Source: Bacillus sp. FJAT-42376 (GTDB lineage: Bacteria; Bacillota; Bacilli; Bacillales; Bacillaceae). From it: 64,000 bases of DNA. This document shows, one piece after another, positions 1 to 10,432 of this stretch. The translations under genes were made by a program, and so were the position numbers. The notes beneath the pieces are model-generated. The model was not told where the DNA came from. It ran no database searches and saw nothing but the letters and a program-made list of their open reading frames with translations. Each line of letters starts with the position of its first letter. Position 1 is the stretch's first letter. The stretch is taken from positions 3,410,001 to 3,474,000 of the forward strand of contig NZ_CP033906.1 in NCBI RefSeq assembly GCF_003816055.1. Direction: 5' to 3'.

Positions 1-1165
1 TCATCAAGGTGGAAGAACGTGACGGAAAAGTCTTACTTCATGTAGAGATGGAGCTGAAGCGCCAGGTGTGTCCGGGCTGCGGGCAGAAGACGAAACGCGT
101 TCATGACTATAGACTTCAAAAAATCAAACATCTCAAGTGGTTTGAACGACTGACGGAAATCTGGTACCGACGCAGAAGATTAGCCTGCAGCTGCGGGAAG
201 CGATTTTCAGAGAGAAACGTCATCGTTGACAGCGTACCTCCATTGAATTTAACCAAGCCTTGTCCATCCGTGTGATCCAAGCCAAAACATTTAAAGAGAC
301 AGGAGACAGGTTTGATGTCTCTTCGACGACCTGTATTCGTCGATTTGACCGATTGGCTCAAACCCAAATCCGTAAAGTCGACACGCTTCCTCCTGTCATT
401 GCCATTGATGAATACAAGGGCGACACACAGGAAGGAAGGTACCAGTTAATTGTCGCCGATGGGGTAACCAAAAAACCACTGGATATTTTGCCGAACCGTT
501 CCAAGAAAACCATCAAACACTACCTTCAGAAGCATGGGAACGAAGTTCGTGTGGTCATCATGGATATGAGTCCCTCCTTTAAAGCAGCCGTTCATTCGGC
601 ACTTGGAAAGCCTATCATTGTGGCGGATCGGTTTCACTATTGCCGGTATATTTTTTGGGCTTTAGATGCGGTAAGAAGAAGGGTTCAGAAGGATTTTCAT
701 CCTTACGATCGCAAGAAATGCAAGCGCATGAAACATGTCTTTCATAAGCGGAACGACAAACTTTCAGACCAGGAAAGATGGTACCTAAGCCGGTATCTGG
801 AGATGTCTGAAGAGCTTCAAGCAGCCTACAACTTGAAAGAAACGTACCGGACCTGGTTTGAAGAAGCGAAGGAAAAAGGCCAGTCTGGGATTATGGAAAC
901 GAAAAAGGCGCTGGAGAGTTTCTATGCGGAGTGTGAAACTTCCGGGATTGCAGAAATGAAAAAAGCGACCCAAACCTTCCGCAATTGGCAGGTAGAGATT
1001 CTCAATAGCTTTGTCTATGGCTATTCCAATGGTTTTTTAGAAGGGATCAACAATTCCACAAAAGTGTTGAAACGGAATGCCTATGGATTTCGAAATTTTA
1101 CTCGATTCCGTGCGAGAATCTTATTGCAACATCAGTTTAAAGGAATGGGTCTTCATATTGGATAA
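1..1165 (+). pseudogene. ISL3-family transposase, 5' end outside window, frameshifted
   Basis: Transposase of the ISL3 (IS204/IS1001/IS1165) family, which moves an insertion sequence by cutting at its inverted repeats. The first part (from the window edge to about nt 230) encodes the N-terminal zinc-binding domain with CPGCG and CSCG cysteine pairs. The rest, from about nt 230 in another frame, encodes the helix-turn-helix and DDE catalytic part (VIAIDEYKG, VVIMDMSPSFK, FLEGINNSTKVLKR). Joining the frames near nt 230 gives a normal ISL3 continuation (TSIEFNQALSIRVIQAKTF), so a small deletion, about 7 nt by my reading, has probably broken the gene. The second frame could start at the TTG at 260 but would lack the zinc domain. 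The copy is probably inactive. Confidence 0.85.
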
Positions 1166-1208
1166 GGGCGGCAGTTTTCACTGCCACCCCAACATTTGAC
1201 GGAGAACC
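1..1208 (+). mobile_element. ISL3-family insertion sequence, right part
   Basis: Holds the transposase remnant and the probable right terminal inverted repeat CCCCAACATTTGACGGAGAACC at 1187-1208 (written here in 22 positions; key part AACATTTGAC). A short hairpin, ggcagt-tttc-actgcc (1170-1185), lies between the transposase stop and the end and may insulate the element. The left end and target duplication are outside the window, so the boundaries are partly inferred. Confidence 0.7.
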
Positions 1209-1224
1209 AAATTAGTTAAGTGTT

Positions 1225-1479
1225 TGCACTGACCCTCAGTGCAGTAACGCGATGAGGGAACAAGCAACGAGCATCCCACCCCCTATTCCCCAACAACTCT
1301 CGTCTGGCGGGGACGAAGGTTTAGTCCTTTAGCAGACCGGGGGTCAGTGCAATGCACTGACCCCCAATATGGTACCGCACTGGGGGAACAAGCAACGAGC
1401 ATCCCAGCCCTTATACTTGAACAACTCTCGTCTGGCGGGGACGGAGGTTTAGTCCTTTAGCTGAGCGGGGGTCAGTGCA
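1225..1479. repeat. Tandem pair of 127-bp repeats with inverted ends
   Basis: Two direct copies, 1225-1351 and 1353-1479. Each starts with TGCACTGACCC and ends with GGGTCAGTGCA, an 11-bp inverted repeat. The interiors share blocks such as AACAAGCAACGAGCATCCCA and AACAACTCTCGTCTGGCGGG, and the stretch around GGTTTAGTCCTTTAGC. A run of short CAGT-containing microrepeats follows (1480-1520). There is no coding potential. The structure suggests a small non-autonomous or folded RNA repeat beside the insertion sequence. Confidence 0.8.
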
Positions 1480-1535
1480 ACCAGTAAAATCAGTCCAATC
1501 AGTGCAACCCGTACAATCCCCCCCCACAAAAACAG

Positions 1536-1567
1536 AAAAAAGCACCCTGATCCATGGGTGCTTTTTT
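1536..1567 (-). terminator. Terminator of tyrS
   Basis: A perfect 12-bp stem, AAAAAAGCACCC (1536-1547) and GGGTGCTTTTTT (1556-1567), lies just after the tyrS stop codon. The T-run on the minus strand makes it a normal intrinsic terminator; the symmetric T-run would also stop plus-strand transcription. Confidence 0.9.
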
Positions 1568-1574
1568 CAACCGA

Positions 1575-3112
<1,538 letters not shown>

Positions 3113-3204
3113 ATATTCACATAATGAATTTTTACCATAATACATGCCATTCTGTCAAATCTGATTTTCCGACAAATGATACAAATTTTCAGTTAATTTT
3201 GTGT

Positions 3205-3231
3205 TATAATATTTTTGCTTCAAGGGGGAGG
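3205..3231 (+). promoter_or_regulatory. -10 element and ribosome site of the PBP gene
   Basis: A TATAAT at 3205-3210 sits between the divergent tyrS T-box and the PBP gene. I see no good -35. A GGGGGAGG ribosome site at about 3225-3232 precedes the ATG at 3238 and fixes that start. Confidence 0.6.
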
Positions 3232-3237
3232 ATTGAA

Positions 3238-6093
3238 ATGGAGAAATGGACACAGAAATGGCATAAGAACTCCAATACTCGCATGATTTGGATCAAAAGA
3301 CTTCGAATTGCTTACGGGGTCCTGTGGAATACGGCCTTAATTGCACTCATCCTTTTTACTGCAGCTGCCGTTTTTGCCGGCAGCGCAGGCGCCGGCTATT
3401 TTGCCTCACTCGTGAAAAATGAAGAAGTTCTCAGCTATGATGACATGAAGAAAGATATTCATAATTATGAGGAAACGACGGAAGTTTACTTTGCTAACCA
3501 GGAACTGGCGGGGAAGCTCAGAACAGATCTATCCAGAACAAAGGTAAAACTTGAGCAGATATCGCCGCATTTGGTCAAGGCGATAGTCGCTACAGAAGAT
3601 GAGTTTTTTTATCAGCATAACGGGGTCGTTCCCAAAGCTATATTCAGAGCACTTTATCAGGAGTTTACGAACTCTTCTATGCAGAGCGGAGGCAGCACCC
3701 TGACCCAGCAGCTGATAAAAAACCAAATTCTGACGAACGAAGTCTCCTTTGACCGCAAAGCAAAAGAAATCTTGCTTGCTCTCCGGCTGGAACGTTTTTT
3801 TAAGAAGGACGAAATCCTTGAATCCTATTTAAATATGGCTCATTTCGGAAGGGACAATGCAGGGAAAAATATAGCAGGGGCTGAAACAGCCGCTCAGGGA
3901 ATATTCGGAATCAGCGCAAAAGACTTGTCCATTGCACAAGCGGCATTTATTGCAGGACTTCCGCAAAGCCCTTTTGCGTATACTCCCTATACAAATGAAG
4001 GAACGTTAAAAAAGGACCTGACCCCCGGCATTTCCAGAATGAAAATTGTGCTTCGCCGGATGCTGAGTGAGCAGGTCATTTCAATGGCTGAATATGAAAG
4101 CGCTTCTTCTGAGGATATAGCCAAACAATTTAAAAAACCAAATAAGAGCAGTATGAATAACAAATATCCGTTTCTGACAGATGAAATAGAAAAGAGAGCA
4201 AAACTGATTTTAATGGATTACCTTGCAGATAAAGACGGATACCTTCCGGCAGACCTTACCCGCGACCGGAAACTGAGAGATGATTACCTCGCTCTTGCTG
4301 ACCGTCAATTAAGGCAAAATGGCTACCGCATTTATACGACGATTGACAAAGACATTTATGAAGCGATGCAGCAGGCGGCAAAAAATTACCAGGATTACGG
4401 TCAAATACACCCTGTGCAGAAGAAAAACCCTGATACGGGCAAAACAGAAACCGTACAGGAACCAATTGAACTCGGGGCCGTTCTGATCGAAAATAAGAGC
4501 GGCAAAATCCTTAGCTTTGTCGGCGGCCGGGACCATGAGAGAAAACAAGTAAACCATGCGACCTCGACTTTAAGATCGATTGGATCAACGATGAAGCCGC
4601 TCTTATTCTATGCTCCCGGTATGGAAGAAGGGTTTTTGCAGCCGGGAAGCTATTTAGCTGACTTGCCATATGAAAAAATAATGAACGGAAAACCTTACGC
4701 TCCTAAAAATTCAGGCGGAGTGTTTCACGGTTTAGTAAGTGCCAGAACAGCTTTGGCTCACTCTTACAATGTACCTGTTGTCAGGGGCTACGAGAAACTC
4801 ATGTCCTCAAAACCGCTAAGATATTTATACAAAATGGGAATCACATCGATCCCGGAGGAGAATAACAATTTCCTGGCCCTCCCTCTTGGAGGAGGAGGCA
4901 ATGTTACAGTAGAAGAAAATGTGAACGCATATGCCACCTTTGCCAATGGGGGAAAATTCATTGACGGCTATTTAATTGAGAGCATTGAGGGAACCGATGG
5001 AACCGTCATATACCAGCACGAGACGGCTGCTGAAGATGTTTTCTCTCCCCAAACGGCCTATCTCACAATTGATATGCTGAGAGATGTCCTTTCTGAAGGA
5101 ACAGGAAAGCGTGTGCCTTCTCTTCTGCAATTCAATTCGGACTGGGCCGGGAAAACCGGTACAACTCAGGACACTCATGATTCGTGGTTTGTAGCTTCCA
5201 ATCCTAATATTACGTTCGGTACATGGATTGGCTATGACACGCCATCATCCATTTTGACGTATCACGGGAAACCATACAGCCGCCGCAATCAGGAAGTATG
5301 GTCCTCCTTAATAAACGCAGCCTACGCAAAAAAACCAGACCTGATCGGACCGGAGACACCGTTTAAAATGCCGGAGGGTGTAGCAGAATTTTCGTATTGT
5401 ACGCTATCCGGCTCGCTTCCATCCGATCTTTGCAGACAGGCCGGCCTTGTTAAGTCTGATTTATTTAATGTGAAATACGCACCGGAGACCGTTGATGATA
5501 GTTTAAAATACGGTAAGTACATTCTGCAGGATGGCGCTGCATATGAAGTGCCTGACAGCGCTCCGCAGGATTTTGTTTATGAGGGACCTATCATTAATAA
5601 GGAGCTATTAGACCGGTTTGGGCTTGAATCACCGGAAGATTTATACAAGTATACAAAAAATCTGGGGAGGCTTGTCGTCTATTCAGGAAAACGCGCGGGG
5701 ATTAATGGTCTTCGTCCATCCCAACTAACAGGTGTGTCAATTGACGGGTCAACCCTGAAGTGGAATGAATCGGGAAGCAGTGATGTGCTTGGGTACAGGG
5801 TCTACATGTCCTCCCGGGGAACAGGCAGCTATACGAAAATTGCGAGTATTTCCGCTTCAGACGGAACGGGTCTTACAGTCAGTGCCCTTCCTGCCTCCTA
5901 TTATGTTACCGCTGTAGATGCAGAAGGAAAGGAATCTCCTCCTTCTCCAGTCGCAAGCACCGCCAAGCGGCCCGCCGCGAAGAAAAAAGCATCTAATTAT
6001 AAAAACCGCAATGAACGAATTAAGAATGACGGGGAGCCCCGAGCGGCTACCGGACAAGATGGAGAAGCATCAGGTACCATCATTCAGCAATAG
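3238..6093 (+). CDS. Class A penicillin-binding protein (PBP1A type)
   Basis: Bifunctional peptidoglycan glycosyltransferase and transpeptidase of about 951 residues, anchored by one N-terminal membrane segment (about residues 25-55) with the rest outside. Glycosyltransferase motifs are EDEFFYQHNG (Glu near 120), GGSTLTQQ and RKAKEI. Transpeptidase motifs are STMK (Ser near 450), SYN and KTGT (Lys near 639). A fibronectin type III-like domain follows at the C-terminus (about 815-910), then a Lys/Arg-rich tail. The ATG at 3238 is chosen for its strong ribosome site; an in-frame TTG at 3106 lies in the T-box region. Which B. subtilis PBP it matches is not clear, so no symbol is given. Confidence 0.93.
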   Translation: MEKWTQKWHKNSNTRMIWIKRLRIAYGVLWNTALIALILFTAAAVFAGSAGAGYFASLVKNEEVLSYDDMKKDIHNYEETTEVYFANQELAGKLRTDLSRTKVKLEQISPHLVKAIVATEDEFFYQHNGVVPKAIFRALYQEFTNSSMQSGGSTLTQQLIKNQILTNEVSFDRKAKEILLALRLERFFKKDEILESYLNMAHFGRDNAGKNIAGAETAAQGIFGISAKDLSIAQAAFIAGLPQSPFAYTPYTNEGTLKKDLTPGISRMKIVLRRMLSEQVISMAEYESASSEDIAKQFKKPNKSSMNNKYPFLTDEIEKRAKLILMDYLADKDGYLPADLTRDRKLRDDYLALADRQLRQNGYRIYTTIDKDIYEAMQQAAKNYQDYGQIHPVQKKNPDTGKTETVQEPIELGAVLIENKSGKILSFVGGRDHERKQVNHATSTLRSIGSTMKPLLFYAPGMEEGFLQPGSYLADLPYEKIMNGKPYAPKNSGGVFHGLVSARTALAHSYNVPVVRGYEKLMSSKPLRYLYKMGITSIPEENNNFLALPLGGGGNVTVEENVNAYATFANGGKFIDGYLIESIEGTDGTVIYQHETAAEDVFSPQTAYLTIDMLRDVLSEGTGKRVPSLLQFNSDWAGKTGTTQDTHDSWFVASNPNITFGTWIGYDTPSSILTYHGKPYSRRNQEVWSSLINAAYAKKPDLIGPETPFKMPEGVAEFSYCTLSGSLPSDLCRQAGLVKSDLFNVKYAPETVDDSLKYGKYILQDGAAYEVPDSAPQDFVYEGPIINKELLDRFGLESPEDLYKYTKNLGRLVVYSGKRAGINGLRPSQLTGVSIDGSTLKWNESGSSDVLGYRVYMSSRGTGSYTKIASISASDGTGLTVSALPASYYVTAVDAEGKESPPSPVASTAKRPAAKKKASNYKNRNERIKNDGEPRAATGQDGEASGTIIQQ

Positions 6094-6103
6094 ATATAGG
6101 CAA

Positions 6104-6133
6104 AAGAGCCAGACCTCATCAGGTCTGGCTCTT
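6104..6133 (+). terminator. Terminator of the PBP gene
   Basis: A 13-bp stem, AAGAGCCAGACCT and AGGTCTGGCTCTT around loop CATC, followed by GTTCTTTT. It separates the PBP gene from the convergent yjcZ-like gene and may serve both. Confidence 0.88.
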
Positions 6134-6144
6134 GTTCTTTTAAA

Positions 6145-6303
6145 TTACCAGCCGAAGCCCCCGCCATATCCGCCGCCGTATCCGCAAGTTCCGCAAGATC
6201 CGCAAGATCCTCCTACATAGGACGCGCCGATGATAATCAATAGAATAAACAGGACAACAACTAATGCAAATCCGCTGTTACCGCAGTATCCGCCATCGCT
6301 CAT
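6145..6303 (-). CDS. YjcZ-family sporulation small protein
   Basis: A 52-residue protein that begins [12 protein letters not shown], continues as one hydrophobic segment ([16 protein letters not shown]) and ends in a Gly/Tyr/Cys-rich tail with [17 protein letters not shown]. This layout is typical of the YjcZ/YhfH-like small proteins found in spores of Bacillus, some linked to coat assembly. The start is the ATG at 6303, with GGGAGG upstream on the minus strand. It is too short for most gene finders. The spore role is inferred from the family. Confidence 0.85.
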   Translation of the reverse strand: MSDGGYCGNSGFALVVVLFILLIIIGASYVGGSCGSCGTCGYGGGYGGGFGW

Positions 6304-6467
6304 TTTATTAGCCTCCCTTCTGCATTTTCAAAATAGTATATGGCCTTCCTTCAGAATGTGGAACGGTTCTTGCTTCCCAATTCCATTTACATAAGCCCGG
6401 ATAGGTTTCAAAATGATTTTATGAAGGGTAAACATATGCATAAGAACCCCATAACAGGAGGCTATTT

Positions 6468-7322
6468 ATGACGTTCATCAAAGAACTTATTCATCGTATA
6501 CAAAAACATGATTTGGGCGATTTGGCAGCCGTTTTAGCCTATTATTTTCTGCTGTCCCTTTTTCCGCTCCTCATCTTTTCACTGACACTTCTCCCCTATT
6601 TCTCAATTGAGCCTCAAACAGTCGGGAAATTTGTGAATCAATTTGCTCCGGGGGAATCTGGCCAGCTATTAGAAGATCAAATCACTTCCCTGCTTTCTTC
6701 CCCGAATGGAGGACTGCTTTCCTTAGGGATTATCGGAACCATTTGGTCAGCTTCAAATGCCACAAATGCTGTGATGAGATCGTTAAACAAAGCACACATG
6801 GTAGAAGAGTCCCGGGCATTTTGGAAAGTAAGAGGGATGGCGATCTTACTGACGTTCGGACTTGTCCTGGGATTGGTTGTCACCCTCGTCCTTCCGATAT
6901 TCGGTGATGTCATTCTTTCGAATGTAAAGGGAATCTTCCCTGCAACACCTCTGACCGACAGCCTGTTCACAGTGATCCGCTGGCTGATTGCTTTTGTGCT
7001 CATGGCAATGGTTCTCGGCATGATTTATTACTTTTCTCCCAATATCGGTCTCCGCGTAAAGGATGTATATCCCGGAGCTATTGCCGGTACTCTTTTGTGG
7101 CAGCTGCTGTCGTTTGGTTTTTCCCTGTACGTAAGCCAGTTCGGGAATTATCAGGCTACCTATGGAAGCCTGGGAGGCGTAATTGTCCTGCTGTCGTGGC
7201 TTTATTTATCAGGATTTGTGATTCTTATTGGCGGAGAAATCAATGCGATCCGCTTTTGTAAAAGAACAAGTGAACATTGTTACACTGAAGAGCTGGATGA
7301 TCAAAAAAAAGCTAGCTTTTAA
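6468..7322 (+). CDS. YihY/BrkB-family integral membrane protein
   Basis: A 284-residue polytopic membrane protein of the YihY/UPF0761 (formerly RNase BN) family. It shows the family segments DLGDLAAVLAYYFLLSLFPLLI near the start, WSASNATNAVMRSLNKAH, and YGSLGGVIVLLSWLYLSGFVILIGGEINA near the end, with about six membrane helices. The nuclease role once given to this family is not supported; the members are probable transporters or permeases of unknown substrate. The gene stands alone with ribosome site CAGGAGG before the ATG and a terminator at 7355-7409. B. subtilis YfkH is a likely relative. Confidence 0.88.
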   Translation: MTFIKELIHRIQKHDLGDLAAVLAYYFLLSLFPLLIFSLTLLPYFSIEPQTVGKFVNQFAPGESGQLLEDQITSLLSSPNGGLLSLGIIGTIWSASNATNAVMRSLNKAHMVEESRAFWKVRGMAILLTFGLVLGLVVTLVLPIFGDVILSNVKGIFPATPLTDSLFTVIRWLIAFVLMAMVLGMIYYFSPNIGLRVKDVYPGAIAGTLLWQLLSFGFSLYVSQFGNYQATYGSLGGVIVLLSWLYLSGFVILIGGEINAIRFCKRTSEHCYTEELDDQKKASF

Positions 7323-7329
7323 AAAAATG

Positions 7330-7510
7330 GAAAAGAACTGAAGAGGAAATGATTAAAACCAAACCCCGTGAGCGCTTCGTTTACGAGCATCCAGGGGGTT
7401 TGGTTTTTCTACGTATTTTTGAATATACAGGCTGATTGGAGCGGTTGGTGCTTGACTGCTGCTTAGCGCAGCGGATCAGGTCAGACTCTGGAGGAGCAGA
7501 GAGATTACCG
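7330..7510 (+). repeat. Dispersed repeat, terminator plus GC-rich tail, copy 1
   Basis: Starts near CTGAAGAGGAAATGATT, includes the large hairpin, then GGCTGATTGGAGCGG and a GC-rich tail. The copy at about 49300-49560 has the same order of blocks (CTGAAGAG..., AAATGATTG, hairpin, GGCTGATTGGAGCGG). It fills most of the 251-nt gap between the YihY gene and pelG. No gene is seen in it. Confidence 0.75.
7355..7409 (+). terminator. Terminator after the YihY gene
   Basis: AAAACCAAACCCC pairs with GGGGGTTTGGTTTTT around a 26-nt loop. The same hairpin with its flanks recurs at 49331-49383, so it also belongs to a dispersed repeat family. Confidence 0.8.
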
Positions 7511-7573
7511 CCCCCCCAAGTAAAGAAAAGAGCCTGCTAACACCAAGTTTAACAGTGCTTAGTTACAAAAGCT

Positions 7574-9031
7574 TCACACTCTCATCAGCCGATTTAAACG
7601 GGAAGAAACGATATGGAAAAATCCACTCTCCTTCGTGCGGTGCGATGAACAGAAAACATAATAATCCGCTTTTGAAACATACCGGAAAAGCCTGGTTGAG
7701 GAATAAAGAAAGCTGATCAGACTTCCAATCGTAAACCCCACTCCATAACTTCCATTTCCCGCAGGAAGCAGGATCAGCGTAAACAATGCAATACCTGCAA
7801 AAAAGACGGCGGAAGTTCGAAAAGCACCCATACGGTCATCAAAATACAATAAAAGAAGCATCATGACCATTGTCATCCCGTTGCAGAAAGCACCAATCAG
7901 CGTAAGCCTGAATATTCTCAGCACTTGTTCATTCCCCGCAAACAGCGGCAGGATGCTAATCGAGAGAAAAAGGATGGCAAGGGATATAAACCCTTGATTT
8001 CGAATCAGCCTTTCCACCTCCTGTTTCAAAACCAGGAGCATGCTGGTTTTCGATTTCTTAATCTGCGTTAATGTTCCTCCTTCATTTATAAAGGAAAAGA
8101 AAGCCCGATACCTTTCATAAAAGCGTGTTTCAATGGACACAACAAAAATGACATAGGTTGGAAGGATTGTCAGATAAGCATAAAACAATGCCGTATCATA
8201 GTCCGGGTGATATCTGAATGTATCCAGAAGCCATTCTCCGCCGTTTGCCCAAATCAGCCAGTTGCTTACCCATAACCCTGCATTATAGAAAACCCCTGTC
8301 AAAGCAAGAAGCGGATACTTGTCAAAGTAAGATAAGTATTCAAATGGCATCGCAGCTCCTCTGCTCGGAAAGGTTCTCAGCATAGCGTAAATGAGCCAAA
8401 GAAAGGTTACAGCCATACCGGCAGTAAAACTTCCCATCATGACCGATGCCGAAAGCCACTGCCCTGCAGGAAAGGGATTCCATTTCAGCAGGCTGAACAT
8501 ACATAAAACAGAAAAGATCCCTCCAGCCAGAAAAGCGAAGGCAATAGACTGATAGTTTTTTGCACCGGAAAGGTAAAGCAGCATAATCCATATAAGATTC
8601 AACAGGACAAATAAGGCAAGCATCCAGCATTTATATCCCCAGTAAAGCGGAGATAACAAAGCAAAGACAAACCATAAGACAAAAGCCATGACAATCGTCA
8701 CTGACGAAAAACCCAAAAATGAGGGGAAAATTTTTTCTTCCTTTTTTTCATATAAACAATCTGCTGTATACCTGGTTACAACAAGCTGCTGAAATCCAAA
8801 AAGCACTTGGGAAAACATAAAGCAATAGGAAACAGATATCATAAACAGCTGTTTATTCTCTGCATTAACTCCGGGTACTGCCTTCAGCAGAAGCTGCAGA
8901 ACAAGAATGGTGGAAATGACAATCAGCCAGGGCCCTGCAGTAACGAACAGCGAATACAGATAAGCTTTCAGCCGGGATGAATAATAATCTTCTTTAAATA
9001 ACTTTTGAAGCTGAAATCCGATGCCGGCCAT
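7574..9031 (-). CDS. pelG: PelG, Wzx-like Pel polysaccharide membrane protein
   Basis: A 485-residue polytopic membrane protein with about twelve hydrophobic segments and the PelG opening MAGIGFQLQKLFKEDYYSSR. PelG belongs to the polysaccharide transporter (MOP/Wzx-like) group and forms the inner membrane synthase complex with PelD, PelE and PelF that moves Pel polymer across the membrane. The start is the ATG at 9031, preceded by AGAGGTG; it lies inside the end of pelF (38-nt overlap), which implies coupled translation. It is the last gene of the operon. No Wzy or outer membrane genes follow, as expected for a Gram-positive Pel system. Confidence 0.92.
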   Translation of the reverse strand: MAGIGFQLQKLFKEDYYSSRLKAYLYSLFVTAGPWLIVISTILVLQLLLKAVPGVNAENKQLFMISVSYCFMFSQVLFGFQQLVVTRYTADCLYEKKEEKIFPSFLGFSSVTIVMAFVLWFVFALLSPLYWGYKCWMLALFVLLNLIWIMLLYLSGAKNYQSIAFAFLAGGIFSVLCMFSLLKWNPFPAGQWLSASVMMGSFTAGMAVTFLWLIYAMLRTFPSRGAAMPFEYLSYFDKYPLLALTGVFYNAGLWVSNWLIWANGGEWLLDTFRYHPDYDTALFYAYLTILPTYVIFVVSIETRFYERYRAFFSFINEGGTLTQIKKSKTSMLLVLKQEVERLIRNQGFISLAILFLSISILPLFAGNEQVLRIFRLTLIGAFCNGMTMVMMLLLLYFDDRMGAFRTSAVFFAGIALFTLILLPAGNGSYGVGFTIGSLISFLYSSTRLFRYVSKADYYVFCSSHRTKESGFFHIVSSRLNRLMRV

Positions 9032-10430
9032 TCTTTTCACCTCTTTCCATATAAAGATTTCTGTAAAAAGAAATGACGTCTTCAAGCAGATAATCGTTTT
9101 TCACCCTGCTCAGTCCATTCCGGCCCATCCGGCCAAGAAGCTCCCGGTGATTCATAAACCATCTTAAGCGGTCGGCAAGCTGATCCGGCTGAATAGGAGG
9201 GATGACAAAGCCGCAAGCTCCGTAAGGATCCCCTTCTCTCCCCTCAATGAGTTCCCTGCAGCTTCCCACATCTGTTGCAACCCACGGTTTGCCCGCAGCC
9301 ATTCCCTCAAGGATGGCAAGCGGCTGTCCTTCTGATAAACTGCTGAGCACGCAAACATCAAACCCCATTAAATAATCACTGACATTGACCCGGCCGGTAA
9401 AAGTGATGAAGTCTTCAAGCTCGAGACTCCTTACTAAATCTTTACACTCCCGGGCATACTCCGGCATTTCTTCATCCGGCCCAAGAATCGACCAATGAAA
9501 AGCGTACCCCCACCTTTTAAGGGTATTGGCAGCATAAATCATGGTTTTTATATCTTTAATCGGCACCACTCTGACAATGGCTCCTATATGAAAGACATCT
9601 TTTTTCTCCTGAACCGTTAAAGAAGAATTGATTTCGATTCCGTTTGGCACAATCAATGTTTTTTGAGGCGGTGCCCCCTGTTCAAGCTGATATTCTCTGT
9701 TCTTCTCGAAGAGCGTAATAATATCCGATGCCTGTTCATATGCATGTTTGGATAAATGATGAAATAGCTTAATCCACCTTTTCTTGTATAGAACAGGAAT
9801 CCATGCAGACTGCAGGATCTCCTCTTCCCTTTCCCGCGAGTAAATGCCATGTTCCGTAATGATGAAAGGAATACCTTGGACGATCGAGATATACGTCCCG
9901 ATTAATCCTCCATATCCTGTAGAAGCCGCATGGATGACATCAACTTTGCTGTATTCCTGCTGAAGGAGGTGCATAATCGGTGTATACATCGATTTCCACA
10001 TCCACATATAATCAAGAAATGACCCATAAAGCTCTTCATATTCATAACAATCCTGAACAAGCTGATAAAACGCTTCGCTTTCAAAAAACTCTTCAGCAGT
10101 ACCGATTTTTCCCTTATCTCCAAGAATCATCAGCGCTTTCGGGTCATGGCTTTGGAACGTAAACCATTTAAACAGGAGCGCTAATTCCTCCTCAGAGAGA
10201 GTTGATTTTTGTTTTCTAACCGGTGCCTTTCCTTGCAGCTCTATATTTTGATGATGAACCGTATTGGGTGTCCGTTCATACTTTAAGTCTTTTTCTTCTT
10301 TCTTTTCCGGTGTAATGGTGAAAAGAGAGAACTGTATTTCTTCCATTCGGGTAATGAGGGTATGGATCCAGCTCGATACACCTCCGCTTACATAGGGATA
10401 ACTCCCTTCAGCAATGATTCCAACTCTCAT
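8994..10430 (-). CDS. pelF: PelF, GT4-family Pel glycosyltransferase
   Basis: A 478-residue cytoplasmic glycosyltransferase of family GT4, the predicted Pel polymerase that uses UDP-activated amino sugars. It starts MRVGIIAEGSYPYVSGGVSSW, the typical PelF N-terminus. Later it shows the nucleotide-binding GAIVRVVPIKDI segment and the E-x7-E retaining motif in SEGQPLAILEGMA. The ATG at 10430 follows a GAGGCGG ribosome site and lies 2 nt past the pelA deacetylase stop. A GalE-type epimerase to make the sugar donor is not in this window. Function is assigned by family and operon. Confidence 0.94.
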   Translation of the reverse strand: MRVGIIAEGSYPYVSGGVSSWIHTLITRMEEIQFSLFTITPEKKEEKDLKYERTPNTVHHQNIELQGKAPVRKQKSTLSEEELALLFKWFTFQSHDPKALMILGDKGKIGTAEEFFESEAFYQLVQDCYEYEELYGSFLDYMWMWKSMYTPIMHLLQQEYSKVDVIHAASTGYGGLIGTYISIVQGIPFIITEHGIYSREREEEILQSAWIPVLYKKRWIKLFHHLSKHAYEQASDIITLFEKNREYQLEQGAPPQKTLIVPNGIEINSSLTVQEKKDVFHIGAIVRVVPIKDIKTMIYAANTLKRWGYAFHWSILGPDEEMPEYARECKDLVRSLELEDFITFTGRVNVSDYLMGFDVCVLSSLSEGQPLAILEGMAAGKPWVATDVGSCRELIEGREGDPYGACGFVIPPIQPDQLADRLRWFMNHRELLGRMGRNGLSRVKNDYLLEDVISFYRNLYMERGEKNGRHRISASKVI

Positions 10431-10432
10431 CT

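Noticed and set aside
1480..1520. CAGT microrepeats considered as a CRISPR-like array
   Set aside because: Units are 8-10 nt and irregular with no spacers; no cas genes are in the window.
5918..6220. 100-codon open frame overlapping the PBP end and running into yjcZ region
   Set aside because: Poly-Pro end is the antisense of the Gly/Tyr-rich yjcZ-like gene; overlaps the terminator.
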